From positions 2,552,660 to 2,616,659 of the forward strand of contig NZ_CP018624.1 in assembly GCF_002327185.1 (NCBI RefSeq): a stretch of DNA of 64,000 bases, written 5' to 3'. Both the position numbers and the translations under genes were made by a program. Positions within the stretch are counted from its first letter, which is position 1; every line of letters starts with the position of its first letter. This document shows positions 26,146-33,863 of this stretch, piece by piece. The DNA comes from Clostridium chauvoei. GTDB taxonomy: Bacteria > Bacillota > Clostridia > Clostridiales > Clostridiaceae. The notes under the pieces were generated by a model. That model was not told where the DNA came from and ran no database searches. It worked only from the letters and a program-made list of their open reading frames with translations.

Positions 26146-26874
26146 ATGACTAAGCAGATGTTTTTAGATATATTAAAAACTGGCTTAAGTGATCTTCCAA
26201 CAGGAATTCTTGGAGACATTTTATATGAATATAAAGATTATTTTGATACTGAAATTGCTTCTGGAAAAACTGAAGATGAAATAAGTGAAGAACTTGGAAG
26301 TCCATATGAAATAATAAACAAATATAGAGATGGATATTTAAAAAAATATACTCCTAACGAAAATAATTCTTCTAATTATAATAGTAGTGATTTTATAGAT
26401 GCTAACTACTCAAATGTTAATGAAGAAAAAGAAAACATTAATCACAATTATACTGAAAATAACAATAAAACAAATACCATTAATGATACTGAACCTAGTA
26501 AGACCAATACAACTAACATTATCTTGACATTAATTATATTAGTTTTAGGGTTAATATTCTTAGGTCCTATGATTTTAGGTTTAGGTGCTGGAACTTTAGG
26601 TTTAATTGTTGGTATGTTAGGTGCTACTTTTTCATTAAGTATTGCAGGTATAGGAATATTAGTAGGAAAAGTTGTTACAAATACTGTTGGAATTTTTGTT
26701 TTTCCAGCCTTTATATTAGACTTTCCAAATTCAGTTATAGTATTAATGGTTATAGGATCTGTTTTATCCTTTATATTTTTCTTTTTAGTAGGATATTATT
26801 TAATTAAATGGATTATACGTCTATTAGCTAGATTTATAGATTGGCTATCTTTAAAAATAAAGGGGGAAAAGTAA
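26146..26874 (+). CDS. DUF1700-family membrane protein
   Basis: The 242-residue protein has an N-terminal cytosolic helical domain of the DUF1700 type (MFLDILKTGLSDLP, EYKDYFDTEIASGKTEDEISEELGSPYEIINKY), a long Asn/Ser-rich linker (about residues 75-125), and four hydrophobic segments in the C-terminal half. Such proteins accompany DUF4097 proteins in Firmicutes and are thought to sense or respond to envelope conditions, but this is not proven. GGGGGTG suits the ATG at 26146 rather than the GTG at 26134. Its stop overlaps the next start by one base. Confidence 0.82.
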   Translation: MTKQMFLDILKTGLSDLPTGILGDILYEYKDYFDTEIASGKTEDEISEELGSPYEIINKYRDGYLKKYTPNENNSSNYNSSDFIDANYSNVNEEKENINHNYTENNNKTNTINDTEPSKTNTTNIILTLIILVLGLIFLGPMILGLGAGTLGLIVGMLGATFSLSIAGIGILVGKVVTNTVGIFVFPAFILDFPNSVIVLMVIGSVLSFIFFFLVGYYLIKWIIRLLARFIDWLSLKIKGEK

Positions 26875-27866
26875 TGACTAAGAAAAAACTAATAAGCACT
26901 AAAATGAAAGTCTTTATGTTATCTCTCCTTCTAGGTTCAGTTATAGCTTTCTCTTTTGCTGGAGTGATCTTATATAATAGTGGCTTCTCTTTTGCTAATT
27001 ATTTTAATGTAGCAGAATGGCAATTAGGACTTCTTTCTCATTCAGATTATAATTATAGCTTTAGTAGTGATGAAAAATATTCAATAAACCAAGATTTAAA
27101 TGGTATTGAAGAACTAAATGTAGACTTTAATGGCTATACTGTTTATTTTGAAAATTATGAAGGTCCGAATCTTGCTCTTGAAACATCTAATAGATTTTTA
27201 GATTTAGATGAGAATAGTACTGATTCTCCTTTTGAAATTTCATATGAAGGTAATAAATTAACTGTAAAACCTAATAAATCTATTTTATCAAATGTTAATG
27301 AGAACTATTTATTTATAATAAAAATACCTTATTCATATAATAAAAACCTTAATATTAACTCAGTATGTGGATCTATAAAATTAGATAGTTCACAATTAAT
27401 TAATCTTAATATAAACTCAATTAATTGCGATGTTATGCTATCTAACTTAAACTGCGAAAATGCAACTATAAATATAACAAATGGTAATATTGCCACTAAC
27501 GCTTTTGTTAGTAAAGTATTTAACGCATCAACTATAAATGGAAATATAAATTCCACGCCTATTTCTGGTGAAATAAAGTTATCTACTATTTCTGGTGATA
27601 TATCGGCTTTATTAACAAATTCAGTTACTAAACTTGATGCATCAACTACTTCAGGAAATATTCACTTTAACCTTCCTGTTGAAAGTAATTTTACTTTTAA
27701 TTACTCAACAATTAATGGTGAATTTTATCAAGACCTACATGAAGTTAGTTCTACTATAAAAGAACCTTCTAAATCTTCTGAAGGAAATATTACTTTCTCC
27801 ACTGGTACTGGAGACAATAAAATTAATGTAAAAACTGTAAATGGTAATTTAACCTTAACTAATTAA
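26874..27866 (+). CDS. DUF4097-family beta-strand repeat protein, membrane-anchored
   Basis: The 330-residue product from ATG 26874 has one N-terminal membrane helix (KVFMLSLLLGSVIAFSFAGVIL in part) and then an extracytoplasmic domain of repeating short strands, such as NINSVCGSIKLDSSQL, NINSINCDVMLSNL, STINGNINSTPISGEIKLSTISGDISALL in pieces, a pattern of DUF4097 beta-helix or adhesin-like repeats. AGGGGGAAAAG before the ATG decides the start against the upstream in-frame codon at 26841. It is translated with the DUF1700 protein. Confidence 0.82.
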   Translation: MTKKKLISTKMKVFMLSLLLGSVIAFSFAGVILYNSGFSFANYFNVAEWQLGLLSHSDYNYSFSSDEKYSINQDLNGIEELNVDFNGYTVYFENYEGPNLALETSNRFLDLDENSTDSPFEISYEGNKLTVKPNKSILSNVNENYLFIIKIPYSYNKNLNINSVCGSIKLDSSQLINLNINSINCDVMLSNLNCENATINITNGNIATNAFVSKVFNASTINGNINSTPISGEIKLSTISGDISALLTNSVTKLDASTTSGNIHFNLPVESNFTFNYSTINGEFYQDLHEVSSTIKEPSKSSEGNITFSTGTGDNKINVKTVNGNLTLTN

Positions 27867-27870
27867 AATA

Positions 27871-27908
27871 AAGAAAAGCTATAAATCCAAGGATTTATAG
27901 CTTTTCTT
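27871..27908 (+). terminator. Terminator after the DUF4097 gene
   Basis: An 18-bp arm AAGAAAAGCTATAAATCC (27871-27888) pairs fully with 27891-27908, around only two unpaired bases. It serves the DUF1700-DUF4097 operon and probably also the small minus-strand gene beyond. Confidence 0.9.
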
Positions 27909-27924
27909 ATATGTAAGTAACTGG

Positions 27925-28104
27925 TTATCTTGTTGCATATCTATTTTTAAAGTAATGAGATAAATATTGAATTATTATTACGAAAGGTCCTACCATACCT
28001 GTTACTATTGACCACACGTATTTAGCTTGTCCCTTTTCTTCTGCCATTTTAAATGATACAAAAACAGACGCTACTATTATTAATATAAACATTATACTAC
28101 TCAT
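27925..28104 (-). CDS. Small membrane protein of 59 residues
   Basis: Too short for most gene callers. From ATG at 28104, after AAGGAGAT, it reads MSSIMFILIIVASVFVSFKM, then AEEKGQAKYVW, then SIVTGMVGPFVIIIQYLSHYF and KNRYATR, ending at 27925. It has two hydrophobic helices with a short charged loop and a basic C-terminus. The clean ribosome site and membrane hairpin support a real gene. I do not recognise a family. Confidence 0.65.
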   Translation of the reverse strand: MSSIMFILIIVASVFVSFKMAEEKGQAKYVWSIVTGMVGPFVIIIQYLSHYFKNRYATR

Positions 28105-28239
28105 TTTTATCTCCTTTTTAACTTTTTAATAAAGTTATCCTTCTATTCAAATCAATTTTACATAAAATCTTTATATTTTTCAAGAACTAATATTCATTTT
28201 AATTTTAAACTTTTTATAAACTTAATTGTTAAGTTCCAA

Positions 28240-28267
28240 AAAAAGACCTAATATTAATTAGGCCTTA
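28240..28267 (-). terminator. Terminator after the DUF3892 gene
   Basis: On the minus strand GGCCTAAT (28264-28257) pairs with ATTAGGTC (28252-28245), one G-T pair, loop of 4, followed by seven T. Confidence 0.85.
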
Positions 28268-28279
28268 TCATATTTTTCT

Positions 28280-28582
28280 TTATTCACTTATTGTTGGTAA
28301 AGCACTTAAGTTATTTGACTCATCTTGATCTGGTAAACTTCTTAAATATTCTTCACCTTTTTTAGAGACTCCAACAGCTACGCCTTGTATATTACCAGCC
28401 TTAGCTAATTGTACTCCTTCTTCTTTAGATACTCTTTCGCCATTTGAAAGCTCATATCCTATAACTTCACCTGAGTGTTTTATTAAAGATTTTATTGCTT
28501 TTGCATCAGCATTAGGTGTTGGAACTTCCTTGTTTATATTGATTGGTAGTCCACCCATCATTCCATCATTTTGATTATTCAT
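28280..28582 (-). CDS. DUF3892-family protein
   Basis: The 100-residue product from ATG 28582 has an N-terminal tail rich in Asn/Met/Gly and then the DUF3892 core: IKHSGEVIGYELSNGERVSKEEGVQLAKAGNIQGVAVGVSKKG (in pieces), ending EEYLRSLPDQDESNN. Such small proteins are common in clostridia and bacilli; their function is unknown. AGGAGG lies before the ATG, so the in-frame codon at 28591 is not the start. It stands alone between a terminator and the YitT gene. Confidence 0.8.
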   Translation of the reverse strand: MNNQNDGMMGGLPININKEVPTPNADAKAIKSLIKHSGEVIGYELSNGERVSKEEGVQLAKAGNIQGVAVGVSKKGEEYLRSLPDQDESNNLSALPTISE

Positions 28583-28645
28583 AAATAACACCTCCTATAA
28601 GTTATAGTGTTATTTTGTCCAATAAATTATCTTTAATTCAAATTT

Positions 28646-29509
28646 TTAAAAATCAAGTTGAGGGAAGCCTTTACCTTTAACTTCTTCAATATGTCCTATT
28701 GTAATAAATGCATCTTCATCTACTGAATTAATAAATTCTTTTAAACTTGTTAACTCTTGCTTTTCAAGAACAGTATATATAATGTCCTTATCTTCTCTAC
28801 TAAAAGCACCTGCACCCTTTAAATGTGTGCAACCTCTCTTTAGTTCATTTATTATGTAATTTGAAATTTCTTCATTTTTATCACTTACTATAGTTATTTG
28901 CTTTTTAGCATTAAATATTGCTATTAACCTATCTATCATTGGTCCATTAACTAGTACACATAATAATGCGTAGAATCCTGTATCTGATCCAAAGGTTAAT
29001 CCTGCTAATAAAGTTATAAAGAAATCTACCATTAATAAAGAAATACCTATATTAAATTTAGTGTATTTATTTAATATTTTTGCAACAATATCAGTTCCAC
29101 CTGTTGAAGCATTTCTGTTGAATACTATTGACATACCTATTGATACTAATATAGTACCAAATATTGATGCTATCATTAAATCATTTGTAATAGCATGTGG
29201 ATTTCCAAACTTCTCCATAAGCCATATTATTGCTGATAACCCAAAGCTTGCGTATATTGTTTTCACTCCAAATTCAGGCCCAATAACTATAAATGCTATT
29301 ACATATAATATAGCATTTCCTATAAACAACATTCCACCTATAGATATTGATGGAATAAAGTGATTAATTATCAATGCTGTCCCTGATAATACCCCTGCTG
29401 CCAAGTTATTTGGTGCATAAAAATATACTAGTGCAATTGCAACTAATATAACACCAAAGGTTATAATTCCATAGTCTTTTAACTCTTTAAAGAATTTTTC
29501 TTTACTCAT
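28646..29509 (-). CDS. YitT-family membrane protein
   Basis: This roughly 287-residue protein has five to six membrane helices (DUF161 part; NNLAAGVLSGTALIINHF, NRNASTGGTDIVAKILNKYTK) and a C-terminal cytosolic DUF2179 domain (ITIVSDKNEEISNYIINELKRGCTHLKGAGAFSREDKDIIYTVLEKQELTSL in pieces). YitT proteins are widespread in Firmicutes without an agreed substrate. AGGGG is about eleven bases before the ATG at 29509; the GTG at 29518 overlaps that region and is less likely. Confidence 0.88.
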   Translation of the reverse strand: MSKEKFFKELKDYGIITFGVILVAIALVYFYAPNNLAAGVLSGTALIINHFIPSISIGGMLFIGNAILYVIAFIVIGPEFGVKTIYASFGLSAIIWLMEKFGNPHAITNDLMIASIFGTILVSIGMSIVFNRNASTGGTDIVAKILNKYTKFNIGISLLMVDFFITLLAGLTFGSDTGFYALLCVLVNGPMIDRLIAIFNAKKQITIVSDKNEEISNYIINELKRGCTHLKGAGAFSREDKDIIYTVLEKQELTSLKEFINSVDEDAFITIGHIEEVKGKGFPQLDF

Positions 29510-29660
29510 CCCTAACACGCCCCTAATTATTATGCGAAATATTCATATTTTCCCATATTCCTACATAACATATTTTACCGTCTGTTTTTTGTTTTTCTGT
29601 TGTTTAGTAACAATAAATAGAATAACAAAAATTTGATAATTTTAATAGTGGAAATTTATA

Positions 29661-29696
29661 AAAAAAATACTGAGCTTATCTAAATAAGCTCAGTAT
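29661..29696 (-). terminator. Terminator after the azoreductase-like gene
   Basis: ATACTGAGCTTAT (29667-29679) and ATAAGCTCAGTAT (29684-29696) form a perfect 13-bp stem, loop of 4, with seven T following on the minus strand. Confidence 0.92.
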
Positions 29697-29699
29697 CTT

Positions 29700-30350
29700 C
29701 TACTCTCTCCAAACTTCATCAATTATTCCATCTATTTTTTCTTTTGCTAATTCTATAGCATTATTCTTTTCTTCATCTGTAAATCCAGTTCCATCAACTA
29801 AAAGCTCTTCAAACCTTTTTATTCCCATTGATTTAGCTATGTCCTCAATGTAATTTAATCCTTTATTTAATACAAGCCTTAACATCCATGGAATATGTGC
29901 ACCTGATGATTGAATATAAACCATTCCTCTTGGTTTATCATTTAATAAACCTTCTATTTTATTTTCTTTTATTTTTATTGTTTTACCGTCCATAACTATA
30001 CAATCAATATATTCTTTTAAAGGAGCTGGGAATGATAAACTCCACATTGGAGCTGCAATAACATACACGTCAGCTTCTTTAAATTGATCTGTTAGTTTTA
30101 CAATCTTATGTACTTCCTCTTGTTGCTTTTTATCTAACTTATTAAAATCCTCTTCCTTAATCATGCAGTTTCTTTTTTCAAAATATTCATATTCCAATCT
30201 TGGTATATGACAATCATAAAGGTCTAATTCTTCAAGTTCAAAATCATTATGTCTTTCTAAAAACCTATTTACAAAAGCTCTCCCAACAGTTTTACTTGCT
30301 GATATTGATTCAGGTTTTGAATTTACAGTTATATATAATAACTTTTTCAT
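29700..30350 (-). CDS. Flavodoxin-fold NAD(P)H oxidoreductase, azoreductase-like
   Basis: The 216-residue protein has the flavodoxin-like fold of FMN-dependent NADH-azoreductases and quinone reductases: KKLLYITVNSKPESISASKTVGRAF at the phosphate-binding start, then VYVIAAPMWSLSFPAPLKEYIDCI (pieces PMWSLSFPAPLK) contacting the flavin, and MVYIQSSGAHIPW. It would transfer hydride from NAD(P)H to quinones, azo compounds or nitro compounds in the cytosol. GAGGTG precedes the ATG at 30350; the earlier in-frame GTG at 30359 lies inside the ribosome site. Confidence 0.85.
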   Translation of the reverse strand: MKKLLYITVNSKPESISASKTVGRAFVNRFLERHNDFELEELDLYDCHIPRLEYEYFEKRNCMIKEEDFNKLDKKQQEEVHKIVKLTDQFKEADVYVIAAPMWSLSFPAPLKEYIDCIVMDGKTIKIKENKIEGLLNDKPRGMVYIQSSGAHIPWMLRLVLNKGLNYIEDIAKSMGIKRFEELLVDGTGFTDEEKNNAIELAKEKIDGIIDEVWRE

Positions 30351-30403
30351 AAATATCACCTCTACTAAGTATTCCTTAGTAGTATTTGATATTTAAGCTA
30401 TTA

Positions 30404-31255
30404 TTATTTATCTAATAAATCTTTAACATAGTTTGGTAACATAAATGCCCCTATGTGTAGGTCTGTATTATAATACTTTGTTTTAAGACCTAATGCATTC
30501 CACTTCTCTGCATTAAAATCTTTTATTGGATGTAAATCTTTTGATGCAAAACAGAACATCCAATGTCCTGATGGGTAAGTTGGCATATGATATTGATATG
30601 CTTCACATACATTAAATAAATCTTTTAGTTTATTAAATGATCTTCGCATTTCTCTTTGATTATTTGGATAATATGGACTTTCACATTGATTTATTAAAAT
30701 TCCTTTATCTGTTAATGCATCAAAACAATCCTTATAAAACTCAGTAGTAAATAAACCTTCCCCTGGACCAATTGGATCTGTAGAATCTACTATTATTAAA
30801 TCATATACTTTTTCTTTACCTTTGATAAACTTAATCCCATCTTCAAATAATAAATTTACTCTTTCATCATCTAACTTATTAGCTGTAAATGGTAAAAATT
30901 CTTTTGATGCCTTTACAACATCCTCATCTATTTCAACCATATCTATATTACATATATTTTTATATCTAGTTAACTCTCTTACTGTACCACCGTCTCCAGC
31001 ACCTATAACTAATACATTTTCTATATTTTCATTGGTAGCCATAGCTACGTGAGTTATCATTTCATGATAAATAAATTCATCCTTTTCTGTAACCATTGTC
31101 CAATTATCAATTACAAGTACTCTACCAAACTCATAAGTATCTAAAACATCAATTTTTTGAAATGAGCTTTGATTTGAGTACAAGTGTTTTTTAACTTTCA
31201 TCGAGAAATTTACATTTTCTGTTTGGTTTTCAGTGTACCATAATTCCATATTCAT
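30404..31255 (-). CDS. speE: Spermidine synthase
   Basis: SpeE moves the aminopropyl group of decarboxylated S-adenosylmethionine onto putrescine. The 283-residue sequence shows the family elements: ELWYTENQTENVNFSMKV, VLDTYEFGRVLVIDN, FIYHEMITHVAM, VLVIGAGDGGTVRELTRY (SAM site), VEIDEDVV, and IIVDSTDPIGPGEGLFT, with the catalytic Asp in VDSTDP. GGAGG lies before the ATG, and the gene begins three bases after the speD stop. The two form a spermidine operon; putrescine genes are not in the window. Confidence 0.96.
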   Translation of the reverse strand: MNMELWYTENQTENVNFSMKVKKHLYSNQSSFQKIDVLDTYEFGRVLVIDNWTMVTEKDEFIYHEMITHVAMATNENIENVLVIGAGDGGTVRELTRYKNICNIDMVEIDEDVVKASKEFLPFTANKLDDERVNLLFEDGIKFIKGKEKVYDLIIVDSTDPIGPGEGLFTTEFYKDCFDALTDKGILINQCESPYYPNNQREMRRSFNKLKDLFNVCEAYQYHMPTYPSGHWMFCFASKDLHPIKDFNAEKWNALGLKTKYYNTDLHIGAFMLPNYVKDLLDK

Positions 31256-31258
31256 GTA

Positions 31259-31678
31259 TTAAACCTCCATCTTATAATTAATTTTCATATTATCATAGGC
31301 ACCATTAGCAAAAGTTTTTACTTTATCTACTAAGCCTCTAGCTACTTCTGTTGATTCACTTCTCTCTGACTTTAAAACCTCTTCAAGATATTTAAATCCA
31401 ATCCATGGATTAACAGAATCTCCACAAGTAAATAAATCTACTGATGCATAACCATATTCTGGCCATGTATGAATAGTAAGATGTGATTCCTGGATTATTA
31501 CAGCTCCGCTGACTCCCCAGGGATTAAATTTGTGAAAACAACTTGTTACTATTGTTGCATTTGCTTCAATAGCTGCTTGCTTCATATACTCCTCAATAAT
31601 TTCATGATTTTTTAAAATTTCCTTATCACAGTTGTAATACTCCACTAAAATGTGTCTTCCTAATTGTTCAATTTTCAT
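31259..31678 (-). CDS. speD: S-adenosylmethionine decarboxylase proenzyme
   Basis: SpeD makes the aminopropyl donor for SpeE. The 139-residue proenzyme should cleave itself in QESHLTIHTWPEYG, between E and S, creating a pyruvoyl group on the serine. Other family residues visible are HKFNPWGVSGAVI with the Cys in TSCFH just before, and SVDLFTCGDSVNPW with the catalytic cysteine. The length fits the short prokaryotic type. GGAGGG lies before the ATG. A promoter about 150 bases upstream and a 16-codon ORF in the leader are described separately. Confidence 0.95.
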   Translation of the reverse strand: MKIEQLGRHILVEYYNCDKEILKNHEIIEEYMKQAAIEANATIVTSCFHKFNPWGVSGAVIIQESHLTIHTWPEYGYASVDLFTCGDSVNPWIGFKYLEEVLKSERSESTEVARGLVDKVKTFANGAYDNMKINYKMEV

Positions 31679-31706
31679 AAAAAAATCCCTCCATTAATAT
31701 AAATTT

Positions 31707-31757
31707 TTAATTCCATCCAACAGATAAATATTTAATTAACAAAAATGCTTCACTCAT
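31707..31757 (-). CDS. 16-codon ORF in the speD leader
   Basis: ATG at 31757 follows a perfect AGGAGG with four bases between and opens a reading frame of 16 codons, MSEAFLLIKYLSVGWN, stopping at 31707, 28 bases before speD. The strong ribosome site shows it is probably translated. It could be a regulatory leader peptide for speDE (eukaryotic AdoMet decarboxylase mRNAs are known for such control), or a tiny protein. No terminator lies between it and speD. Confidence 0.5.
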   Translation of the reverse strand: MSEAFLLIKYLSVGWN

Positions 31758-31826
31758 GCAACCTCCTATTTTTTGTTTAAAAGTTTAGTATTTGTAAACT
31801 TAAAGTTAATTTATACTAACTATTCC

Positions 31827-31855
31827 AGTTTATCATCCACTCTTTTTATTGTCAA
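31827..31855 (-). promoter_or_regulatory. Promoter of the speDE operon
   Basis: On the minus strand TTGACA (31855-31850), 17 bases, TAAACT (31832-31827). The -35 is perfect and the -10 matches four of six. The transcript would start near 31820 and include the 16-codon ORF and speDE. Confidence 0.6.
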
Positions 31856-31898
31856 TATTATCAAAATAATTTTATTTAAAATGGAAATTAAAGAATAA

Positions 31899-31934
31899 AA
31901 AAGCCTTTTGGTAAAAATATACCAAAAGGCTTTT
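31899..31934 (-). terminator. Terminator after the sulP gene
   Basis: AAAAGCCTTTTGGTA (31899-31913) and TACCAAAAGGCTTTT (31920-31934) form a perfect 15-bp stem with a 6-base loop. Confidence 0.92.
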
Positions 31935-31948
31935 ATGTTAAAATTTTA

Positions 31949-33589
31949 TTAAGCTGTTTTAAATTGATCTGCAGCAACTATTGCTTGATCTGCACTCCAG
32001 AAAATCATTTCTTTTCCTATTTTTTCGTAAATTCCAGCTCTAGCTATAGTATTTTTAACTTGAGGTTGAAGTCCACATAACATAAGCGTACATTGTTTTT
32101 CTTCTAAATCTATACGCAGTTCTTCTAAGGCTTGTATCCCTGAAGTATCTATTAATGGAACTCCTCTCATAGAAAGAATTAATACAGTTCCTTCTTTTAT
32201 TTCTGAAAGCTCTGATTTAAACTTTTCAACTGTTGCAAAGAATAAAGGACCTGTAAAGTAAGCAACTTTAACATTGCTTAAGTTTTGATTAATGTCAATA
32301 TCATCTGCTAATCTATCTTCATCAACTTCATTTATTGAAATATCCATATTAGAAATTTTAACAATGAATAATAGGCTTGAGAATATTACACCTATTAAAA
32401 TAGCTTGAGTTAAATCAAACATAACTGTAGCTATCATTGTTATTAGGAATTTAGAGATAGCACTTTTAAATCTTTTTGAAAACATATATTCGATGTTTTC
32501 CCATTCGTTCATTCTCCAAGCTGTAACCATTAATACCCCAGCTAGTCCTGCTAATGGTATTTGTGACATTATTGGTGCAAGGACAAACATTGATACTAAA
32601 AGGAATAAAGCATGGAATACGCTAACTAATCTAGTTTTTCCACCTGATTTAATTGCAACGCTTGTACGAGCAATTGCTGCAGTTGCTGGAACTCCTCCAA
32701 AGAAAGGAATTATCATATTACCAATTCCTTGAGCGATTAATTCTCTATTAGAATTAAATTCTTCACCCTTCATCTTCTTACCAACTTCTCCGCAAAGTAA
32801 GCTTTCTATCATTGCAAGAGCTGCTATACTTATTGATGGCACTATTAACCCTTTGACTGTAGCTAAATCTATAGCTCCTATAGTCAATCTGTCATCAAGG
32901 AATAATGTCTTTGGAATACTACCAATAACTTCTACTGGAAGTTTAAAAATAAGGTTTATACCTAGTGCAAGTATTAATCCAATTAATGATGAAGGCACTA
33001 TAGCATTCCACTTTTTAGGCCATACTATCATTGTTAATACTACTACTCCACCAAGTAAAACTGCATACCAGTTAGGATTTAAAGGTCCTTGAAGGAAATG
33101 TATCACTTTTCCTGCTGCTGACTCTGCTCCTTTAGTAGACACTCCAAAAAAATTATCTAACTGTCCTATTGCTATTATTAAAGCAATACCTGATGTAAAT
33201 CCAGTAACAACTGGTGATGGTATATAAGAAACTATTTTACCAAATTTAAATATACCTGCGATAACTAATAAAAGTCCTGCTATTGCACCTGCAATCCAAA
33301 CTCCATTTAATCCATATTTTTGGAATAATAAAATTAAGATAGCACTCATTGCTCCAGTTGGTCCAGATATTTGGAAGGATGCTCCAGATAAAGCTCCTAT
33401 AACTAAACCTCCTATTATAGCAGTAATAAGTCCTGCTGCTGCTGTGGCTCCACAACTAACACCAAAGGCTAAAGCTAAAGGCAACGCTACTGCTGTAACT
33501 GTTATACCAGCCATTAAATCTTTTTTAAAGCTGTTTAGATTATAGCCTTTAAACTCATTAATAAGGTCATTTTTATAATCACTAAACAT
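31949..33589 (-). CDS. SulP-family anion transporter with STAS domain
   Basis: The 546-residue protein has about eleven to fourteen membrane helices with SulP features: AGITVTAVALPLALAFGVSCGATAAAGLITAIIGGL (pieces VALPLALAFG, AAAGLITAI), ISGPTGAMSAIL, FTSGIALIIAIGQL, and NRELIAQGIGNMIIPFFGGVPATAAIARTSV. A cytosolic STAS domain follows from about residue 430 (VAYFTGPLFFATVEKFKSEL, VLILSMRGVPLIDTSGIQALEEL). SulP members carry sulfate, bicarbonate, or dicarboxylates; the substrate here is open. GGAG lies nine bases before the ATG. Its upstream region has paired ATGCAT repeats. Confidence 0.9.
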   Translation of the reverse strand: MFSDYKNDLINEFKGYNLNSFKKDLMAGITVTAVALPLALAFGVSCGATAAAGLITAIIGGLVIGALSGASFQISGPTGAMSAILILLFQKYGLNGVWIAGAIAGLLLVIAGIFKFGKIVSYIPSPVVTGFTSGIALIIAIGQLDNFFGVSTKGAESAAGKVIHFLQGPLNPNWYAVLLGGVVVLTMIVWPKKWNAIVPSSLIGLILALGINLIFKLPVEVIGSIPKTLFLDDRLTIGAIDLATVKGLIVPSISIAALAMIESLLCGEVGKKMKGEEFNSNRELIAQGIGNMIIPFFGGVPATAAIARTSVAIKSGGKTRLVSVFHALFLLVSMFVLAPIMSQIPLAGLAGVLMVTAWRMNEWENIEYMFSKRFKSAISKFLITMIATVMFDLTQAILIGVIFSSLLFIVKISNMDISINEVDEDRLADDIDINQNLSNVKVAYFTGPLFFATVEKFKSELSEIKEGTVLILSMRGVPLIDTSGIQALEELRIDLEEKQCTLMLCGLQPQVKNTIARAGIYEKIGKEMIFWSADQAIVAADQFKTA

Positions 33590-33653
33590 TATTTCACTCC
33601 ATTTCTCTATTTAAGTGATATTTTTCAATTGCTTCCTATAAAATCCATTTTAA

Positions 33654-33674
33654 ATGCATTTTATATGCATTTTA
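33654..33674 (-). repeat. Two ATGCATTTTA direct repeats upstream of sulP
   Basis: ATGCATTTTA occurs at 33654-33663 and 33665-33674, eleven bases apart, one helical turn, about 65 bases upstream of the sulP start. Each contains the palindrome ATGCAT. They could be an operator, but the region is AT-rich and short repeats are expected to occur by chance at some rate. Confidence 0.35.
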
Positions 33675-33863
33675 ATTTTAATGCTTTACTTTAATAAATT
33701 CAACTATTGTATTTCAAGTTTAATGACTATTCTACTACTATACAGGATAGTTAAACGATTTAATTACTTTTTTGCTCTTTATTTTCATTTATTATAAATT
33801 TAACTATCCTATCCTTATAATTTTTCCCTTATTTTTACTTTTTATCTTTGAAACTTATCTCCT

